64,000 bases of DNA from Bryoerythrophyllum caledonicum (taxonomy: Eukaryota; Streptophyta; Bryopsida; Pottiales; Pottiaceae), in the NCBI GenBank assembly GCA_963971425.1, contig OZ020522.1, positions 436,501-500,500 of the forward strand, in the 5' to 3' direction. How positions within the stretch are numbered: position 1 is the stretch's first letter; each line of letters opens with the position of its first letter. The notes beneath the pieces were generated by a model. The model was not told the DNA's origin. It did not search any database and saw only the letters and a program-made list of their open reading frames with translations. The translations under genes and the position numbers were made by a program. Shown piece by piece: positions 9,656-21,885 of the stretch.

Positions 9656-12590
9656 TGGTTCTTACCACCGGAAGGGCCAGAGAGTGTAGTTCAGATCGCA
9701 CACGACCAAGCGCGGCAGGTTGCCTCTCTCGTTGAGGAGCCGCAGCGCCTCGTTCTCTCGCCCTTGGCGCTCACATGCGCTTCCCACCCGCCATGCCCCG
9801 CGGCATCGCTCTTCTGTGCACTCCTACTCTTGCAGCAACAGACACGAAACTGGTTTGAGCTTGGATTTTTGGTGGCGATTGAGCTGCAATTGCTCATTAG
9901 TTGCAGAGAAGGATTGCTCACTTGCTCTTCCGACTGGTCTTTCTTTGTGCTTGTGAGGGGTTAGAAGGAGCGTTAGTGGGGATTGCTTGTGCGATGGTGA
10001 GCAATCCGATTACAGAGAAATCAATCTTGTCCCCAAGCTGCGGCATTTGTGGATTTCTACGATTTCTCGACCAGAACACGAACCGTAAACCTGAAATCCT
10101 TGCCCTAAAGCATATTCTTAATGTGCCTGGATGGATTATCATCGAGCACTAATTTGTTAGAATGATTTTCCTTCGAAAACATGGTTTCAGTTCACTTTGT
10201 TCAGAGCGAATTACCCATGTTTACAGGGCTTTTTGAGATTCGTCCTGATCATATCTAGCAACGAAACAAGTCTCATCAGATTATGGACTAACACGTCACC
10301 TTCCACCAAATGAACACTACACTTAATTTGATGTTCAGTGTAGTGGTACTTCATGATTTGAAAGAGCTATAATTTTTTTCTTTTCATGAAGATTTTTACT
10401 CGGAGTACAACTATCTATACTACTTAAAGAGGGTGATCGTTATCAACATGGTTGGTAAAAATATTCATCAAGAGTAAAACTTAGAGCATTTATTAATCAA
10501 ACAGTGTGCCTACACTAAACATCAAATTTAGAGTAGTAGACCTCAAACACCACAATGAAACAAAATTCCTAGTTTAATCGCAAAAGCATCTGCTGAGTGT
10601 TACAGACAGACACCGATACATCTGTAAAATTTCCTGGCGATTGTGTGAAATTCTTCGGGTAATTAAGGTAAGCCTCCCCATAACCAACAACAACCCATAG
10701 CCAACGCCTATAAAATTGGGGTATATCCAACCCTCTTCCATCCCATTACCACCAACTGAGCTGCAAATGGAGGTTTGCTATTAGTCAAGACCCTTACTTT
10801 TGGTTGTTGGTTATGGGGTACCTACTACTGGCCACCCACTAAACATGGCTACACAGTTTGAAAATTCATAACTAATTCAATTTTCATCAAAAAAAATATG
10901 AAATCACTTGGGTTGGAATTGTAATTCTATTGGCTATCACTGAAAAATTACAGTATAATTGTCTCCTCTCTCCATATATGCACATTCCTTAACTTGTCGG
11001 TTTTAAGGGGGCTAACCTTAATTGATTTTCGCATGGCAGTATCCACTTTGCACCATGCAATACCTACTTGTCATCTATTTTTTCTTCCCTTCATTTAGTT
11101 GAATCCTATTTGCTTGCAACGTCGACGTTGACGCCGAATCCAAAGTGCTCTGAACGAACTGCATTTGTCCCATTTCAGTTTCAAGGTGTACTGTCTTCTA
11201 GAGCTTTTTCCTTTTCTTATTTTGACATTGAAATGGCAGAAATCCACTTGCATGTCAACTGAGGCACTTTTCCAAGTGAAGCCAAGTTCTGGATCATTTT
11301 TCCCAAAGAAAAAAAGAGTTTGTTTTATGTAAAGAGCTATGTTTCTCGTGCAGGCTTGTGCTTTTAGTTGCGACATGAACCTGAATCTTTGGGAAATTGC
11401 AGTGGATTTCTCAGGTTGACATTGTTGGTGAATAAATACTAGAATCTACCTTGCCTTTCAAGGTTTCATTCTCACCCAATGATTTGGGCGTTAGGCCCGG
11501 CGAAACCACATGTAATGCCCGACCCAAATTATCAACGTAGCCTCCCTACTTGCAGAACGTAGGGAAGAAAATGTAGGGCCACTTCCATGCGTCATACCCG
11601 ACCTGACACTTCAACCTAAAATGACCTTTAGGTGTAAAGTGACTTTGACACAATCCATGACCCTCTGATTAGTATGTTGGGAACAAGGGGAGGTTGACGG
11701 GCTTGGAAAGTGGCTCCACCATCCTCGAGATAATCAACTACACCCGACCTTGCTTCTTCGGGTAGGGTGAGAAGCTGTCTACATGGAAGTGACTTGACCC
11801 CGTCAGAGATGACGAGTCTGGCATTGCATGAAACCAGGCTCTTAGTGCCCCTTGGCTCCACTTTGTAACCAAGAATTGTGTGTATACCACATTTTGTACT
11901 AATTGATCTCACCTATTACATCCCTATCCATTCATTTTGAAAATGAAAGTTGGCAATAAAACTATATTTTTCTTGGACAAAGTAGGGCCAAAAACAAGAT
12001 TCTTTAGGAGTCCACAACATACCAATGCTTTTGTAGGATTATAGGTTGATTTGAACTATGATGAGGGAATTTAAGAGGATGGCAGAACATTATTGGCTAG
12101 AAAATCATAAACCTTTGTTTGACAAGTGGAGAACTTTTAAGTATGGACAAAAAAAAAAAGACATATGCTTTAGAATGGAAACACTTCTTTGTATGAGAGC
12201 TAAGAAGGTCAAGAAACTTGGGTGACTTCATGCCATGAGACACGAAATTTAGGCTTCGATGGTGAAATCCAAATTGATATGATAGGTTTTTGGACTGTAT
12301 TGCCATTTCGTTTGAATTCCTCCATGGAACGAAGGTTTGAGCAATACTTAGACCAACTTGTGCACCTCCGTAGCATGAAATTTTCCATTGAGTGTTTCTT
12401 CTAGAGGGTGGATGTGGAGGCACGCCACCCACGATTTGACAAGATATCCCCAAGCTGGGACTTACTTGACATGGGGGCATGGATGGATGCAAATTATAGA
12501 GCTCCCTGAGCAGCACAAGTATCCGCCCAACCCCGCCCCTTGCGCCATCCCCGCACAAGCCCCATTGGCCCAACCCCGGCCCGCACTAAG
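9656..12590. other. gene-free stretch
   Basis: I find no supported gene. Positions 9720-10140 have moderate GC content and short open frames on both strands but no recognisable motif. An inverted-repeat element lies at 10675-10818. The remainder (10850-12590) is AT-rich sequence without a recognised feature. Confidence 0.4.
10675..10818. repeat. small inverted-repeat element
   Basis: Arms CCCCATAACCAACAAC (10676-10691) and GTTGTTGGTTATGGGG (10803-10818) are exact inverted copies about 110 bp apart. The element resembles a MITE; no clear target duplication is seen. Confidence 0.6.
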
Positions 12591-12756
12591 CAAATGCACA
12601 TGAGTGCGATAGGGGTGGCTTTTGACTTCCATATGGTCCCTAGAATCCTGGATTGGGATCCGGGTGACCATATGGGTTCAACCCGACAGACTTAAGGGAT
12701 CCAAGTCCAGGCCCAGATGGGGTCGTAAGCCACCCCATCGCACTCATGTGCGTTTG
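12591..12756. repeat. palindromic MITE-like element
   Basis: Arms at 12592-12621 and 12725-12755 are near-perfect inverted copies containing ATGAGTGCGATAGGGGTGG and CCACCCCATCGCACTCAT. The spacer is about 100 bp and non-coding. Target duplication is not evident. Confidence 0.7.
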
Positions 12757-12993
12757 GTCACTACCCGTCTCGGTTACGCGCTCTCGATTTCCCGCGTGGC
12801 CTGATTGAATTATTTATAATCAGCTCATCTGTGCAGGGATTGTGGTCGGCTGTAGAGTTACTCATGAAGTGGAAAATTTACGTTCCTTTCATGAGTGATA
12901 GTGTTTTGAGTTTTTTTTTGTCAACAGGGCTTCCTCGTTGTGTATGGTCATTCTTAGGTTTTGATTTTGGATGTTATTGCTCGTTGGTTGCAG

Positions 12994-13545
12994 AGAGTGA
13001 ACCGGCCGAATGGAGGTCGTGTGAACGATAATCGTTCAATTAAGCAATTACTTGAGATGGCTACCAGTTCCGATTCATCAGCAGTTGGATTGCCTTCTTA
13101 GACATATTCAGTCTGACTGGCGACGTCTTCCGCTTCCGAGTATTCTTAGTCAATATCTAGACGACTCGAGGCCCTTAACACCAAATTCTAGATCGCATGT
13201 GCCGAGGGAAGCGTACAGTCTACGTGCGTTAACTTTTGATGATAAACAGTTCCTGAAGCCGATGCGGCTCGCATTGCAGCTCTTGCTCTGGAAGACGTGG
13301 ACAGGTATGTTTGTCTCGTTTCTTGGAAGTAACTTCTCTTCTGAAGTCGTCCAGCATATTTGTGGTGTTCAGATTGCATTTTGTTTTGTGATGCATTCAG
13401 GCCAAGTTTCGAGTTGTTTATTACCGTCCTAATATGGCAACATTGTGTGTATGGGCCGTCATTGGTCGTGGCATCGGGTCGGCATACCGTGTCTGTAGCG
13501 GCAGCTGTGAAGAAATTAGCACCTGAAGCAATATTTGTTGTCCAG
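12994..13545 (+). pseudogene. ELM1: ELM1-like mitochondrial fission gene fragment
   Basis: Two exon-like blocks with plausible splice sites are seen: 12994-13304 (acceptor TTGCAG, donor GTATGT) and 13401-13545 (acceptor TTCAG, donor GTATGG). The first begins RVNRPNGG, then, in another frame, reads RWLPVPIHQQLDCLLRHI, then VPEADAARIAALALE in a third. The second ends YGPSLVVASGRHTVS followed by KKLAPEAIFVVQ. These match in order the N-terminal part of plant ELM1, the outer-membrane factor that recruits dynamin-related proteins for mitochondrial fission. Frame changes inside the first block and loss of the first exons and of everything after FVVQ (the expected next exon begins IQHPR) show it is a truncated pseudogene. 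Assignment rests on motif order recalled from the family. Confidence 0.7.
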
Positions 13546-13967
13546 GTATGGTCATTTTTGTTAACTTTCATAGGTACACCCTCTCCTTCTCCTTTGCACC
13601 TTCCTGAGCAAGACAACCATTTGCGCCTTCCCAATCTTTTGACTCAAGTGTTTCCCAAGTTTGAAGAAGAAAGTGAGTTTGATACATGATACCCTTAGCA
13701 AATGGCATCAAATCTCATGGCCTTTCCCAAAGGCAAACAGCTGAACAACTCTGCTGGGCAAGACCGTGTCTGAAACGTACCCAAAAGAGCTAGAATTTGA
13801 AAGCACTGCTGTACTATTACAGTGGGTAAACCTCCAGTTCGGCGTTTAATAATTAGAAAAATGCTTGCCGAATTAAGTGGGAAAATATTTAATGAAATTG
13901 CCGAAACTAGAGAAACACTATATACACAAATTTTGTCACATTGAAAGACATTAAAGGGGAGTAGGGC
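13546..13967. other. gene-free stretch after the ELM1 fragment
   Basis: No continuation of ELM1 is found after the donor at 13546, and nothing else is recognised before the T-tract at 13968. Confidence 0.4.
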
Positions 13968-14246
13968 TTTTTTTTTTGTTTTTGGACACAAATAAAGAGA
14001 GCCTTTACTGCAAGGAAAGAGAACAAGGCGAGCCCCCGCCAAGGCCGGCGAGGGCAGGTCAGAGCCCGGGCTAGGTCAGGGGTTAGGATGCGTGTTAGAG
14101 TGAGAGTTAGTCCTATTGCTACTCCTGCAGCTAGTACTAACACTAGAGAAAAGCTTCCAGTGCGGTCTTTCATCCGCCGGGGAGGTGAGAACCTCGTTAC
14201 AACACCATTGGTTCTTGAAGCGCTTAGCATAAAGCTCACTTTTCCA
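13968..14246 (-). mobile_element. short 5'-truncated LINE insertion
   Basis: A T-run at 13968-13978 (the A-tail of a minus-strand LINE) is followed by GACACAAATAAAGAGAGCC, matching the LINE ends at 17461 and 26121. The left flank AGGGGAGTAGGGC and right flank AGGGAGTGGGGC look like a slightly decayed target duplication of about 13 bp. It keeps only the last 280 bp of the element. Confidence 0.8.
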
Positions 14247-14345
14247 AGGGAGTGGGGCTTGGAAAAGCCTTCAAGGTTGAGCATGCATGGAGGTTATGAT
14301 TTAGAACCCCAAGCTCTTGGGTTCAAACCCCATAGTCTTCAAATG
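14247..14345 (+). other. tRNA-like stretch, possible SINE head or decayed tRNA
   Basis: TTGGGTTCAAACCCCAT can fold as a T-arm with a B-box-like loop, preceded by GGTTATGATTTAGAACC, which resembles an anticodon arm. A convincing A-box and acceptor pairing are missing, so I do not call a tRNA gene. Confidence 0.25.
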
Positions 14346-14763
14346 TGCTAAATGCAGTAATTTGTGATTTTTTGCCGAAAAATAATTATTTTTTATTTTG
14401 GATGCCGATTGGCCTTTTCTCACTTTCATTAATTATTCGGCATGGAGGTGCCGAACTACAGGTTCACCTACGGTACATTGGAAGCTGAGAAGGTTTAAGC
14501 GGGAACGCCTGCAGGTGGTGGACGCAAGTCTTGTTTCTTCTCCCATCGTTTCCAGTGTGAAAACTTTAAAGGAATGAATGGATTCTTGTTTGACAGTGTC
14601 CAATCCACACTACATGCAAGCTACACTATAATGCAACATCTTTGGTGTGGCTTTTAGAGCGGATAACTCACTAAAAGAATCCATTGGATTGTACTGGATC
14701 ACTTTGTTTACAATAATCCGGGCAAATCTCTTCATTTTCATTTGCTGAGTTGGTCCCATTTAA
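14346..14763. other. gene-free spacer
   Basis: No gene, repeat end or RNA is recognised between the tRNA-like stretch and the next TTAA element. Confidence 0.4.
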
Positions 14764-15684
14764 CCCCTAAAGGACCACGACCACTTTCGCACTAAAACCA
14801 GTCCAAAACTGCCACTGCCAAAAAGAGACATGAAAATCACATTTTAAAGTGAATTTCGGATTTTCAACCGTAAGATCTTAAAATATACTTCTATGTAAAC
14901 AGACCATTTAATTTTGGTTGCAATCCACCGCACGGATTGATAGATTTAGTGTTTAGAGTCAAAACAATGGTTCATTATCTTCCCTGCGTTGAGTAGATCA
15001 GCACACTTTGACTTCACTTTGTATCAAAATTTTGCATTGTACAAGGCCTAAATCTTTTACCATTGTCTTAAGCATGATGTTATTTCCCAACACACCAATT
15101 TTTGACGGTAAAAAAGGGGTGTAGCATATTCAAAACAAGTGTGCAAGGAGTGGAAGTTCAAAAATTGCCATTTCACGTTTTATTTTTTTTGGAACTACGT
15201 ATGTATTTAAATGATAATCCAAACGGTCAATAAGAAGGTTTTCACCACATATTGTTGTTAAAAAAATAGAAAGTGAAAAATATGAAGATCTCTAGGTTTT
15301 ATGTAGAAAAGATGAAGTTTTTTCCCCTGTTGCGAGACAATGTGTGAAAATGTTTGACTTGGAATAAAATGCCTTGTTACACTAAAGACAAGAATTTTTT
15401 TTGAAAATTTCCAATGAAGGAAATATTCTTTATATGTGTGAAAAATCTTAATGTCAATAGAAACTTTTGTCAAAAAATTTGGAGGTGCCCAGAGTCCCCA
15501 CTTTTGGCTTTTAGTGGTACATAATACAAACCACAAATCCAAAAAATAAAATAAAAATATCTCCACGAAGCTCTTATTAGAGGCAATCTAGAATAAAAAA
15601 TTCAGAGAAAAAAAAAAAAAAATCGAATTTTAGGAACCTGCCCAAAATCAGAAATCCCCCAGAGGAGATTTGGTCCTTTAGGGG
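14764..15684. mobile_element. TTAA-flanked element (family 1, copy b)
   Basis: TTAA at 14760-14763 and 15685-15688 brackets termini CCCCTAAAGGACCAC and, inverted, CCCCTAAAGGACCAA. The 921-bp body is closely related to the 928-bp copy at 57883-58810; both begin with the same CACGACCACTTTCG text and share the Lys/Phe-rich pseudo-frames. No transposase is encoded. This pair defines the family best. Confidence 0.85.
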
Positions 15685-15688
15685 TTAA

Positions 15689-16080
15689 CCCCTACATTAC
15701 TTTGACAATTTCACACCAAAAACACTTCAAAACTGCTTGTTTTAGTGCAATGAGTAAGGAAGAAAAAACACTTCTATTTCTAGTTTTAACCGAAGGATCT
15801 CAATTAAGACTTACTAAGTTACATACTCACAAAATTTCATAAACTTAAGCTGCACAGATTGAAAGATTATAGTGCTTGAAGTAGGCAAGAGGATTCATTT
15901 TCATTCCTTTGTTTTGTGGATCAACAGACTTTGACTTCACTCGGTGTCCAATTTTGCACCACACAAGGTCTAAATTCATTACCATCATGTTATGCATAGT
16001 ATTAGTTCCTTATACACCAATTTCTAGAGGTAAGAGAGGGTGTAGCATATTCAAAACAAGTGTGCAAGGAGTGAAGTAAG
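15689..16080. mobile_element. TTAA-flanked element (family 1, copy c), truncated
   Basis: It starts CCCCTACATTACTTTGAC directly after the TTAA that ends copy b, so the two share one TTAA. About 390 bp match copies d and a, after which similarity is lost. Confidence 0.75.
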
Positions 16081-16889
16081 GATGAAATGATGCCTATAGA
16101 GAAACTTTTGCAAGAGCATGTGTTTCTCAATGATTCTCTCTAATAGGACATAACTTATTAGTCTTCTTGGCACTTGTGGACGTTATTGCACCCCCTCCTG
16201 CATTGCGGCAAATAACCCTTTGCACACGCACAGAGAATTTACCCCAAAAAATGATTTGTGTCCATGTGATTCAGAAAGGTAGAATGACTCAATTCTACCA
16301 ACTGACCTTAAACCCACCAATTTCTCTATATTATTCTATGTACTCAACGTCTTTTAACAATCTATCAATTAGGCTATATTTTTCTCAATGCATTTGCAAC
16401 TATATTCGAGGAGTCATTTCAACATGAATATCATGTTCAATCCAGAGAAGTATGAAAATGATATCTTGTTATTGAAATGTTTATGCACCTAGACGAGAAA
16501 ATGATTAGAAAAAGCACTGACCTAATGAAAAACTCAACCAACAAAAACCTACATTTTCCCTAAAACCTACAATTTTCCTAAAATGTAGTCTCCCGGTATT
16601 TGGTGGTATTGGGGGGACTCCACCTAAATTAGCAACTCCATCGCTAGGTTGAAATCCAAGCAACACATGTCATTCCAAACAAGAAGAAGAAGAACGCCGG
16701 TCCCCGAAGGAGGCCGGCGTGAGTAAAGTGTCCGTTCATTCCACCACTAAGTCCATGCCCACCAGGCATGGGTTAGTAGTATGGAACTACTTCCCCCTTT
16801 CGAGGGTAGACATTCCAAACACTCCAAACTCCGCCCAAATAGTTTGTCTTGGGTCTAATATGGAAAAGCATTCACAGGGTCAAACTTGG
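16081..16889. other. gene-free stretch
   Basis: No supported coding region or repeat end is seen; short open frames carry no recognised motif. Confidence 0.4.
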
Positions 16890-17460
16890 GGGCCAGAGTT
16901 CTTTTTTTCCTTTCGTGATTTGGAGCCAAAAGGCCCAAAAAAAATTCAAAAAAATAATATTCCCCCAAAAAGTGGGAAATTTATGATTTTACATTGCCAA
17001 AACTTCACTGATGGCTGTTTTCATATCCCCAATTCCTACCGGCCACCCAATTCTGATAAGTAGAGTATGCATGGAATGGTGCATGAAAATGGTAAATGCA
17101 CAAAATGGTGTGTGAAGCGGCCCAAAACCGATAACTCAAAATCTGAAAATCCAACCATTATTGCCATTGGGTCATGAAGTGTGCAATTTTGGCTTGCTCC
17201 ACCTCCATTGAGCTTTCATTGTTGGTCTTGTCTCGAAAGTCAAACAAGGCCAATCTGCATTGAGTACCTCCATGAGCTGGTTAGCCATGGCATGTCTTCT
17301 CTCTTTTTACTCACTCTCACTTATTGGCATTGGACAAAGGAGGGCACCAAATATTGCCTACTCTGTAATTTGATTATGGGCTCCGGTGGTTTTCGGGCCT
17401 TTAAATTTTGTATAAACTCCAAATCTTTGAGATTAAATTGAAAAAATATTTGTTGAGTTT

Positions 17461-18844
17461 TTTTTTTTTTTTTTGACACAAGCAAAGGGAACCTTTACTG
17501 CGAAGGGAGAAGGGGGAAAGAACAGAACAACAGGCAGACCCCGCCAGGGCCGGCGAGGCCGAGCAAAAGCCCAGGCCAAAAGGAAAAGCTAAAAGAAAGG
17601 ATTAGTTCTAGAGTTAGTACTAAGGAAGGTCCTACCAGTATCATGATACAGGTGCCAACGAGGTCTTTCGTCGACCCATGACGCAAGAACCTCATTACAA
17701 CACCATAGGTCTTTAAATCTCTTCGTAAACTTGTCGCACTTCTCCGGACTTTGGCTACACCGCAACTGAGTCTTAGCCCAGGCCACGCGACCGTAGTCAA
17801 GGATACCCAGTCAAACTTTGGACTTAATCTTCTCCCTGGTCCACCTCGTATCATTGAACGTAGCGTCATTCCTCTCTTTCCAGAGTTGCCACAGAATAAC
17901 GCCCCTGAGCAAGAGCCAGATCTTGCTAATGGGTGCAAACCGGCGCGGAATACGGTGCCCGAAAATGCCCTGCTTCCAAGTCAAGTTGATCCCCCTGACC
18001 TGTAGGTTCCTGTCATGATCAACACCGGCATCACCACTAATTTCGGCAGTCTCCTGGGCAGATTGTTGGGTCGGGGGCTCCTCCTGTTGGGCAGCTCTCA
18101 CCTGGCCGGGGACCGCTCTGGGGACACCCCTCCTCCGCCGCCACTCAATGCGGCTCGCAATGGCGAGCCCTTCCTTCCTGTTACGCAGCGCCTGCTCATC
18201 AAGACGACTCGGTAGGAGTTGAAGGATCAATTCGGCGCTCCACAGCCAAACTTCTTGTGCCGAATCACATTCCCAAAATCTATGGAGAATGGTCTCCGGC
18301 GAGCCTCGCGCACAGACGGGACAGCTTTGATCGATCTCCGCCTTGATTTTCCCTCTCCAAACGTTAACCGCGACAGCTCTATGCCAGATGGCCCACATGA
18401 GACCTGCTTCCTTTTGTGACCTGTCCGCATCCCATACGTTCAACCATCTCAACTTATAGTCGGAAGAGAGAATCCCACCCCATTTATTGATAGTAACCAA
18501 AGGGACTTGGTGCTGTTGCGCGAGGAGCTTACGGCCTAGTTTTGCCGAGAACTCCATGAGCGGCGTCCCCTCCTCCCACTGAAATCGGTCCGGGTCCCAG
18601 TTCAGCAGGTCACATCGGCCGTAGAACAAGTGCATACTAGTTTTCTTGGGACCTCTGATAATCTTGACCACTCTGACCCGCCTGTGGACGCCGAAGTGGG
18701 TGGACGTCCAGTCATCGTCGGGATTACTCCAATGTGCCGGGCTTGTCGCGATCCTAAGTCGTTCCTCCCACTTGGTATATTTCAGGCAGTGTGTCGCCGG
18801 GGTAACTGAAAAGGCCTCCATACTAAACGGGATTACAGTTCGAT
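17461..18844 (-). mobile_element. 5'-truncated LINE with perfect target duplication
   Basis: The left end is a T-run (17461-17475, the A-tail on the minus strand). TTTGTTGAGTTT occurs exactly at 17449-17460 and again at 18845-18856. The 1384-bp insert keeps only the C-terminal part of the LINE polyprotein. This is the product expected from target-primed reverse transcription. Confidence 0.92.
17589..18844 (-). pseudogene. LINE polyprotein C-terminus (zf-RVT region)
   Basis: One frame runs from the 5' truncation point to a TAA or TAG near 17589, with a single internal TGA at 17811-17813 where a Trp codon (TGG) would fit. It contains the reverse-transcriptase zinc-binding signature: IWHRAVAVNVWRGK, then CPVCARGSPETILHRFWEC (a CxxC..H...C pattern) and VWLWSAE. 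It ends with WKERNDATFNDTRW and LDYGRVAWAKTQ, typical of plant LINE tails. The reverse transcriptase and endonuclease domains were lost at insertion, so it cannot be active. Confidence 0.85.
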
Positions 18845-19115
18845 TTTGTTGAGTTTCATTCCCAACTCCGCATCTTTCTACATAAATGTTTTTGACATAC
18901 AATGTCATTTGAGTCCCCAACTGGCTAAAGTGATCAGAATTGGGTGCCTCCACCATAATGACATCGGGGACTCCATCATGTCACCGAAAAGGATGTACAA
19001 ATCTATGTTGATGGAGAAATTTTGGTTTTACATGGTTTCAGGAGAAACTTTGTGTCGCCAAATGTGTAGTCTCTAAATATTTGTGTCGCCACTCTGGCTA
19101 CAACCGTGAAACCGA

Positions 19116-19946
19116 AAAAAAAAAACAATAAGCTTAAATTATCCGCAATTCTGATTGCATAATAAAATATTCAGCAGATGACGTGGCAGGGGTGACGTGA
19201 CAGAGGCAGGAAACGTGAGGCACATTCCGCGAATCCTTGTCATGGACTTGAGGTGGGTTTTATTTTTGTGTATTTTGTTTTTGGGTGTGATAATACTTGG
19301 TGATTGGTTTGTTTGGCTATTACCGGTAATTTTATGAGCATCTGGAGGATTGCGCCTTGGAAGCGGATATCTTATTCTATTGGATCCAGAGATTTTTAGT
19401 GTTTGCTTGCTTTATGGTCTTAGGTCTTGTTAACGGTGTTTTCGTTTGCTCAGAATTTTTTTAGAGTTTTTATTTTTACTATGTTCTAATTTTTCAACAT
19501 TTGAGACCGAAGCTGAAGGTTTTGGTTAAGTCAAAAGCGACAATGTTGAGATATGGGTTTTGATAATGACTTAATTGCAAAAGAAAGAAATAGTGTGTGT
19601 TTGGACGGATGTTGATGAAGAATTGTAGTCATGTTGATGGTCGTTTAGGAAATTTTAGTTTGTCAACGACTTGGCTTTTAACCAAAAAGTAAAATTGAAT
19701 TGGACATGTGAAACTTTGCAAAAAAAACATAGAAGCAATTGTACAAAGTCAAAAGGTGGCCATCACATCGATTTTATATGCACTACATGTACTAGAAAAG
19801 GAGAGGTATCTTGACTAATGAAGAACACTAAGAAATACGCAATTACACCCATCATGCATCATGGTAATCTCATCTAACGTAGTGTTTTGAGCTTGTGATA
19901 TGTCATATGAGACTTTCATTTTGCAACGCTCACATATCCAACTTTA
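19116..19946. other. gene-free stretch
   Basis: AT-rich DNA in which I recognise no gene, repeat end or RNA. Confidence 0.4.
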
Positions 19947-20857
19947 CCTCTAAAAGCCCATGACAATTTCACACCAAAAACACTTCAAAATTGTTGATTC
20001 TAGTGCAATGTGTAAGGAAGGAAATAAAACCTGATATTTATCCTTTTGACTGTAGGATCTCCATTAAGACTTACTACGTAACATACTCACAAAAATTCAT
20101 TTACTTTGCCCACATGGATTGAAAGGTTATAGTGTTCGAAGTCAAGAAAATGGTTCATTTTCTTCCATGCTTTGAGTGGATCAACAGACTTTGACTTCAC
20201 TTGGTATGAAAAAATTTGCACTACACAAGGTCCAAATCTTTTTCCATTGTGTTGAGCATGATGTTAGCTCCATATACAACAATTTTTAGAGGTAGAGAAG
20301 GGGTACAGCATATTCAAAACAAGTGTGCAAAAATTGTCAGCGCACGATTTATTTGTTTGAGAACTTAATATGTTTTAGAATGATAATCTAAACGGTCAAT
20401 AAGAAGGTTTACACCACATATTGTTGGAGAAGAAATAAAATGTAAAAAAATATGAAGATCTCTAGGTTTTATGTAGAAAAGATGAAGTTTTTTTCCCTGC
20501 TTGCGTGAAATGTGTAAGAATGTTTGACTTGAGTTAAAATGTTTTCTACACGAAAGACAAGAATTTTATTTTGACATCTTCAAAAAAGGTAATATTCTCT
20601 ACATGCATGGAAAATCTCAATGTCAATAGAGACTTCTAGCAAAAATTTGGAGTTGCCCAGAGTCCCCATTTCCAACTTTGAGTGGTACTAACTTTCAAAC
20701 CATGAATCCAAAAATAATACTAAAAATATCTCCATGGAGCTCTTATCAGGAAAAATCTAGTAGAAGAGTTTTTTTTAAAAAGGAATTTTTTTCAAATTTT
20801 AGGAACTTGCCCAAGATCCAAAACGTATGCCCCACTTACACTTGGGCACTTAAGGTG
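19947..20857. mobile_element. TTAA-flanked element (family 1, copy d)
   Basis: The left end CCTCTAAAAGCCC follows a changed TTTA. The right end GGGCACTTAAGGTG precedes TTAA at 20858-20861. The body aligns with copies b, e and g. Confidence 0.7.
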
Positions 20858-20861
20858 TTAA

Positions 20862-21490
20862 AACTAATATTATAACTTTAGCATAGTGATTCAGAGCAAA
20901 CCTCCTTCGCCTTTTTCTTCATGAGCAAGTGCTAAGTGTGAACCCCGCCCCAAGACCTCATACTGTACCCTGTCCATACTTCCGAAGAAGCAAAGATTTC
21001 ATTCTAATCAATAGAACCCCATAATTAACCAAGTAAGAAGTCAAAAATAAACTTGTTCCAGTGGCAGGGATCCCATGAAACATGCATGACTGAGCAGAAG
21101 GCCTGTGTGAGAAGCCACATGATTAGGGTGATGGAGTTGACTGTAGTACCCAATCCTAAAAGTGGCTGCAGCAAAGCCAATTTTATATAAATGAAACCAC
21201 GTTTGAAAAGTACGTGGCCACTTCGTCGAGCACACAATTTCTCTTGATATATTTAGAGAACCCTTGGATCCCTTATCAGGGTTATCTCTCAAGGGCCAAT
21301 GCATTCTTTCCTAGAGTCCCCAACCTTGCATTCCCATTTCCTTCTCTCCCCTCTCTCTACTCTTTCTACATTTCTTCTTCTTCTCTTCTTTTCTCATAAG
21401 AATTATTTTGATTTCTTCTTCTTCTGTTCTTTTGTCATAAGAAATATTCATATTGATTAACGACCTATTTTTAAAACGTATAAATCATAT
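20862..21490. other. gene-free stretch
   Basis: Nothing recognised apart from a CT-rich run at 21340-21425. Confidence 0.4.
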
Positions 21491-21498
21491 TCATTTGT

Positions 21499-21656
21499 GA
21501 ATATATATATATATATATATATATATTCATATTCATATTCATATTCATATTCATATTCATATTCATATTCATATTCATATTCATATTCATATTCATATTC
21601 ATATTCATATTCATATTCATATTCATATTCATATTCATATTCATATTCATATTCAG
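21499..21656. repeat. (AT)n and (ATTCAT)n microsatellite
   Basis: About 13 AT units are followed by about 21 uninterrupted ATTCAT hexamers. On either strand this yields repetitive open frames (Met-Asn or Ser-Tyr repeats) that are not genes. Confidence 0.98.
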
Positions 21657-21885
21657 TTTTACTTTATTTATTTTCATTTTCCTTGCATCCCCGTGTTGAT
21701 TTCTTGTGGGCCATTCATGCCAAAGGTAGGATGCTCCAAAACAGTGAATGACTTTAAATGGTTCACTTGTTGCATGTTTGACATTCTCGAGTGCAAAGAT
21801 TTCTCAACCAAAATCTTGGTTCTCATCAAACAACCCTAAGTGTTCAGATAAATGTTGAGATAAGTGTTGAGAACGTGGTACCCTA

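Larger units (their letters stand above)
16890..19115. repeat. dispersed repeat (family 3, copy 1) split by a LINE
   Basis: The start (CGTGATTTGGAGCCAAAAGG region) and the end (GGATGTACAAATCTATG to AACCGTGAAACCG) match the two ends of the copy at 25699-26092. A LINE sits at 17461-18844 within it. Extra sequence of about 400 bp near 17050-17440 is not shared with the shorter copy. Confidence 0.6.

Noticed and set aside
14247..14345. tRNA gene
   Set aside because: A T-arm-like loop exists, but the acceptor stem, D-arm and a correct anticodon loop cannot be formed convincingly.
21471..21751. Open frames of Met-Asn or Ser-Tyr repeats on both strands
   Set aside because: They are direct translations of the (ATTCAT)n microsatellite.
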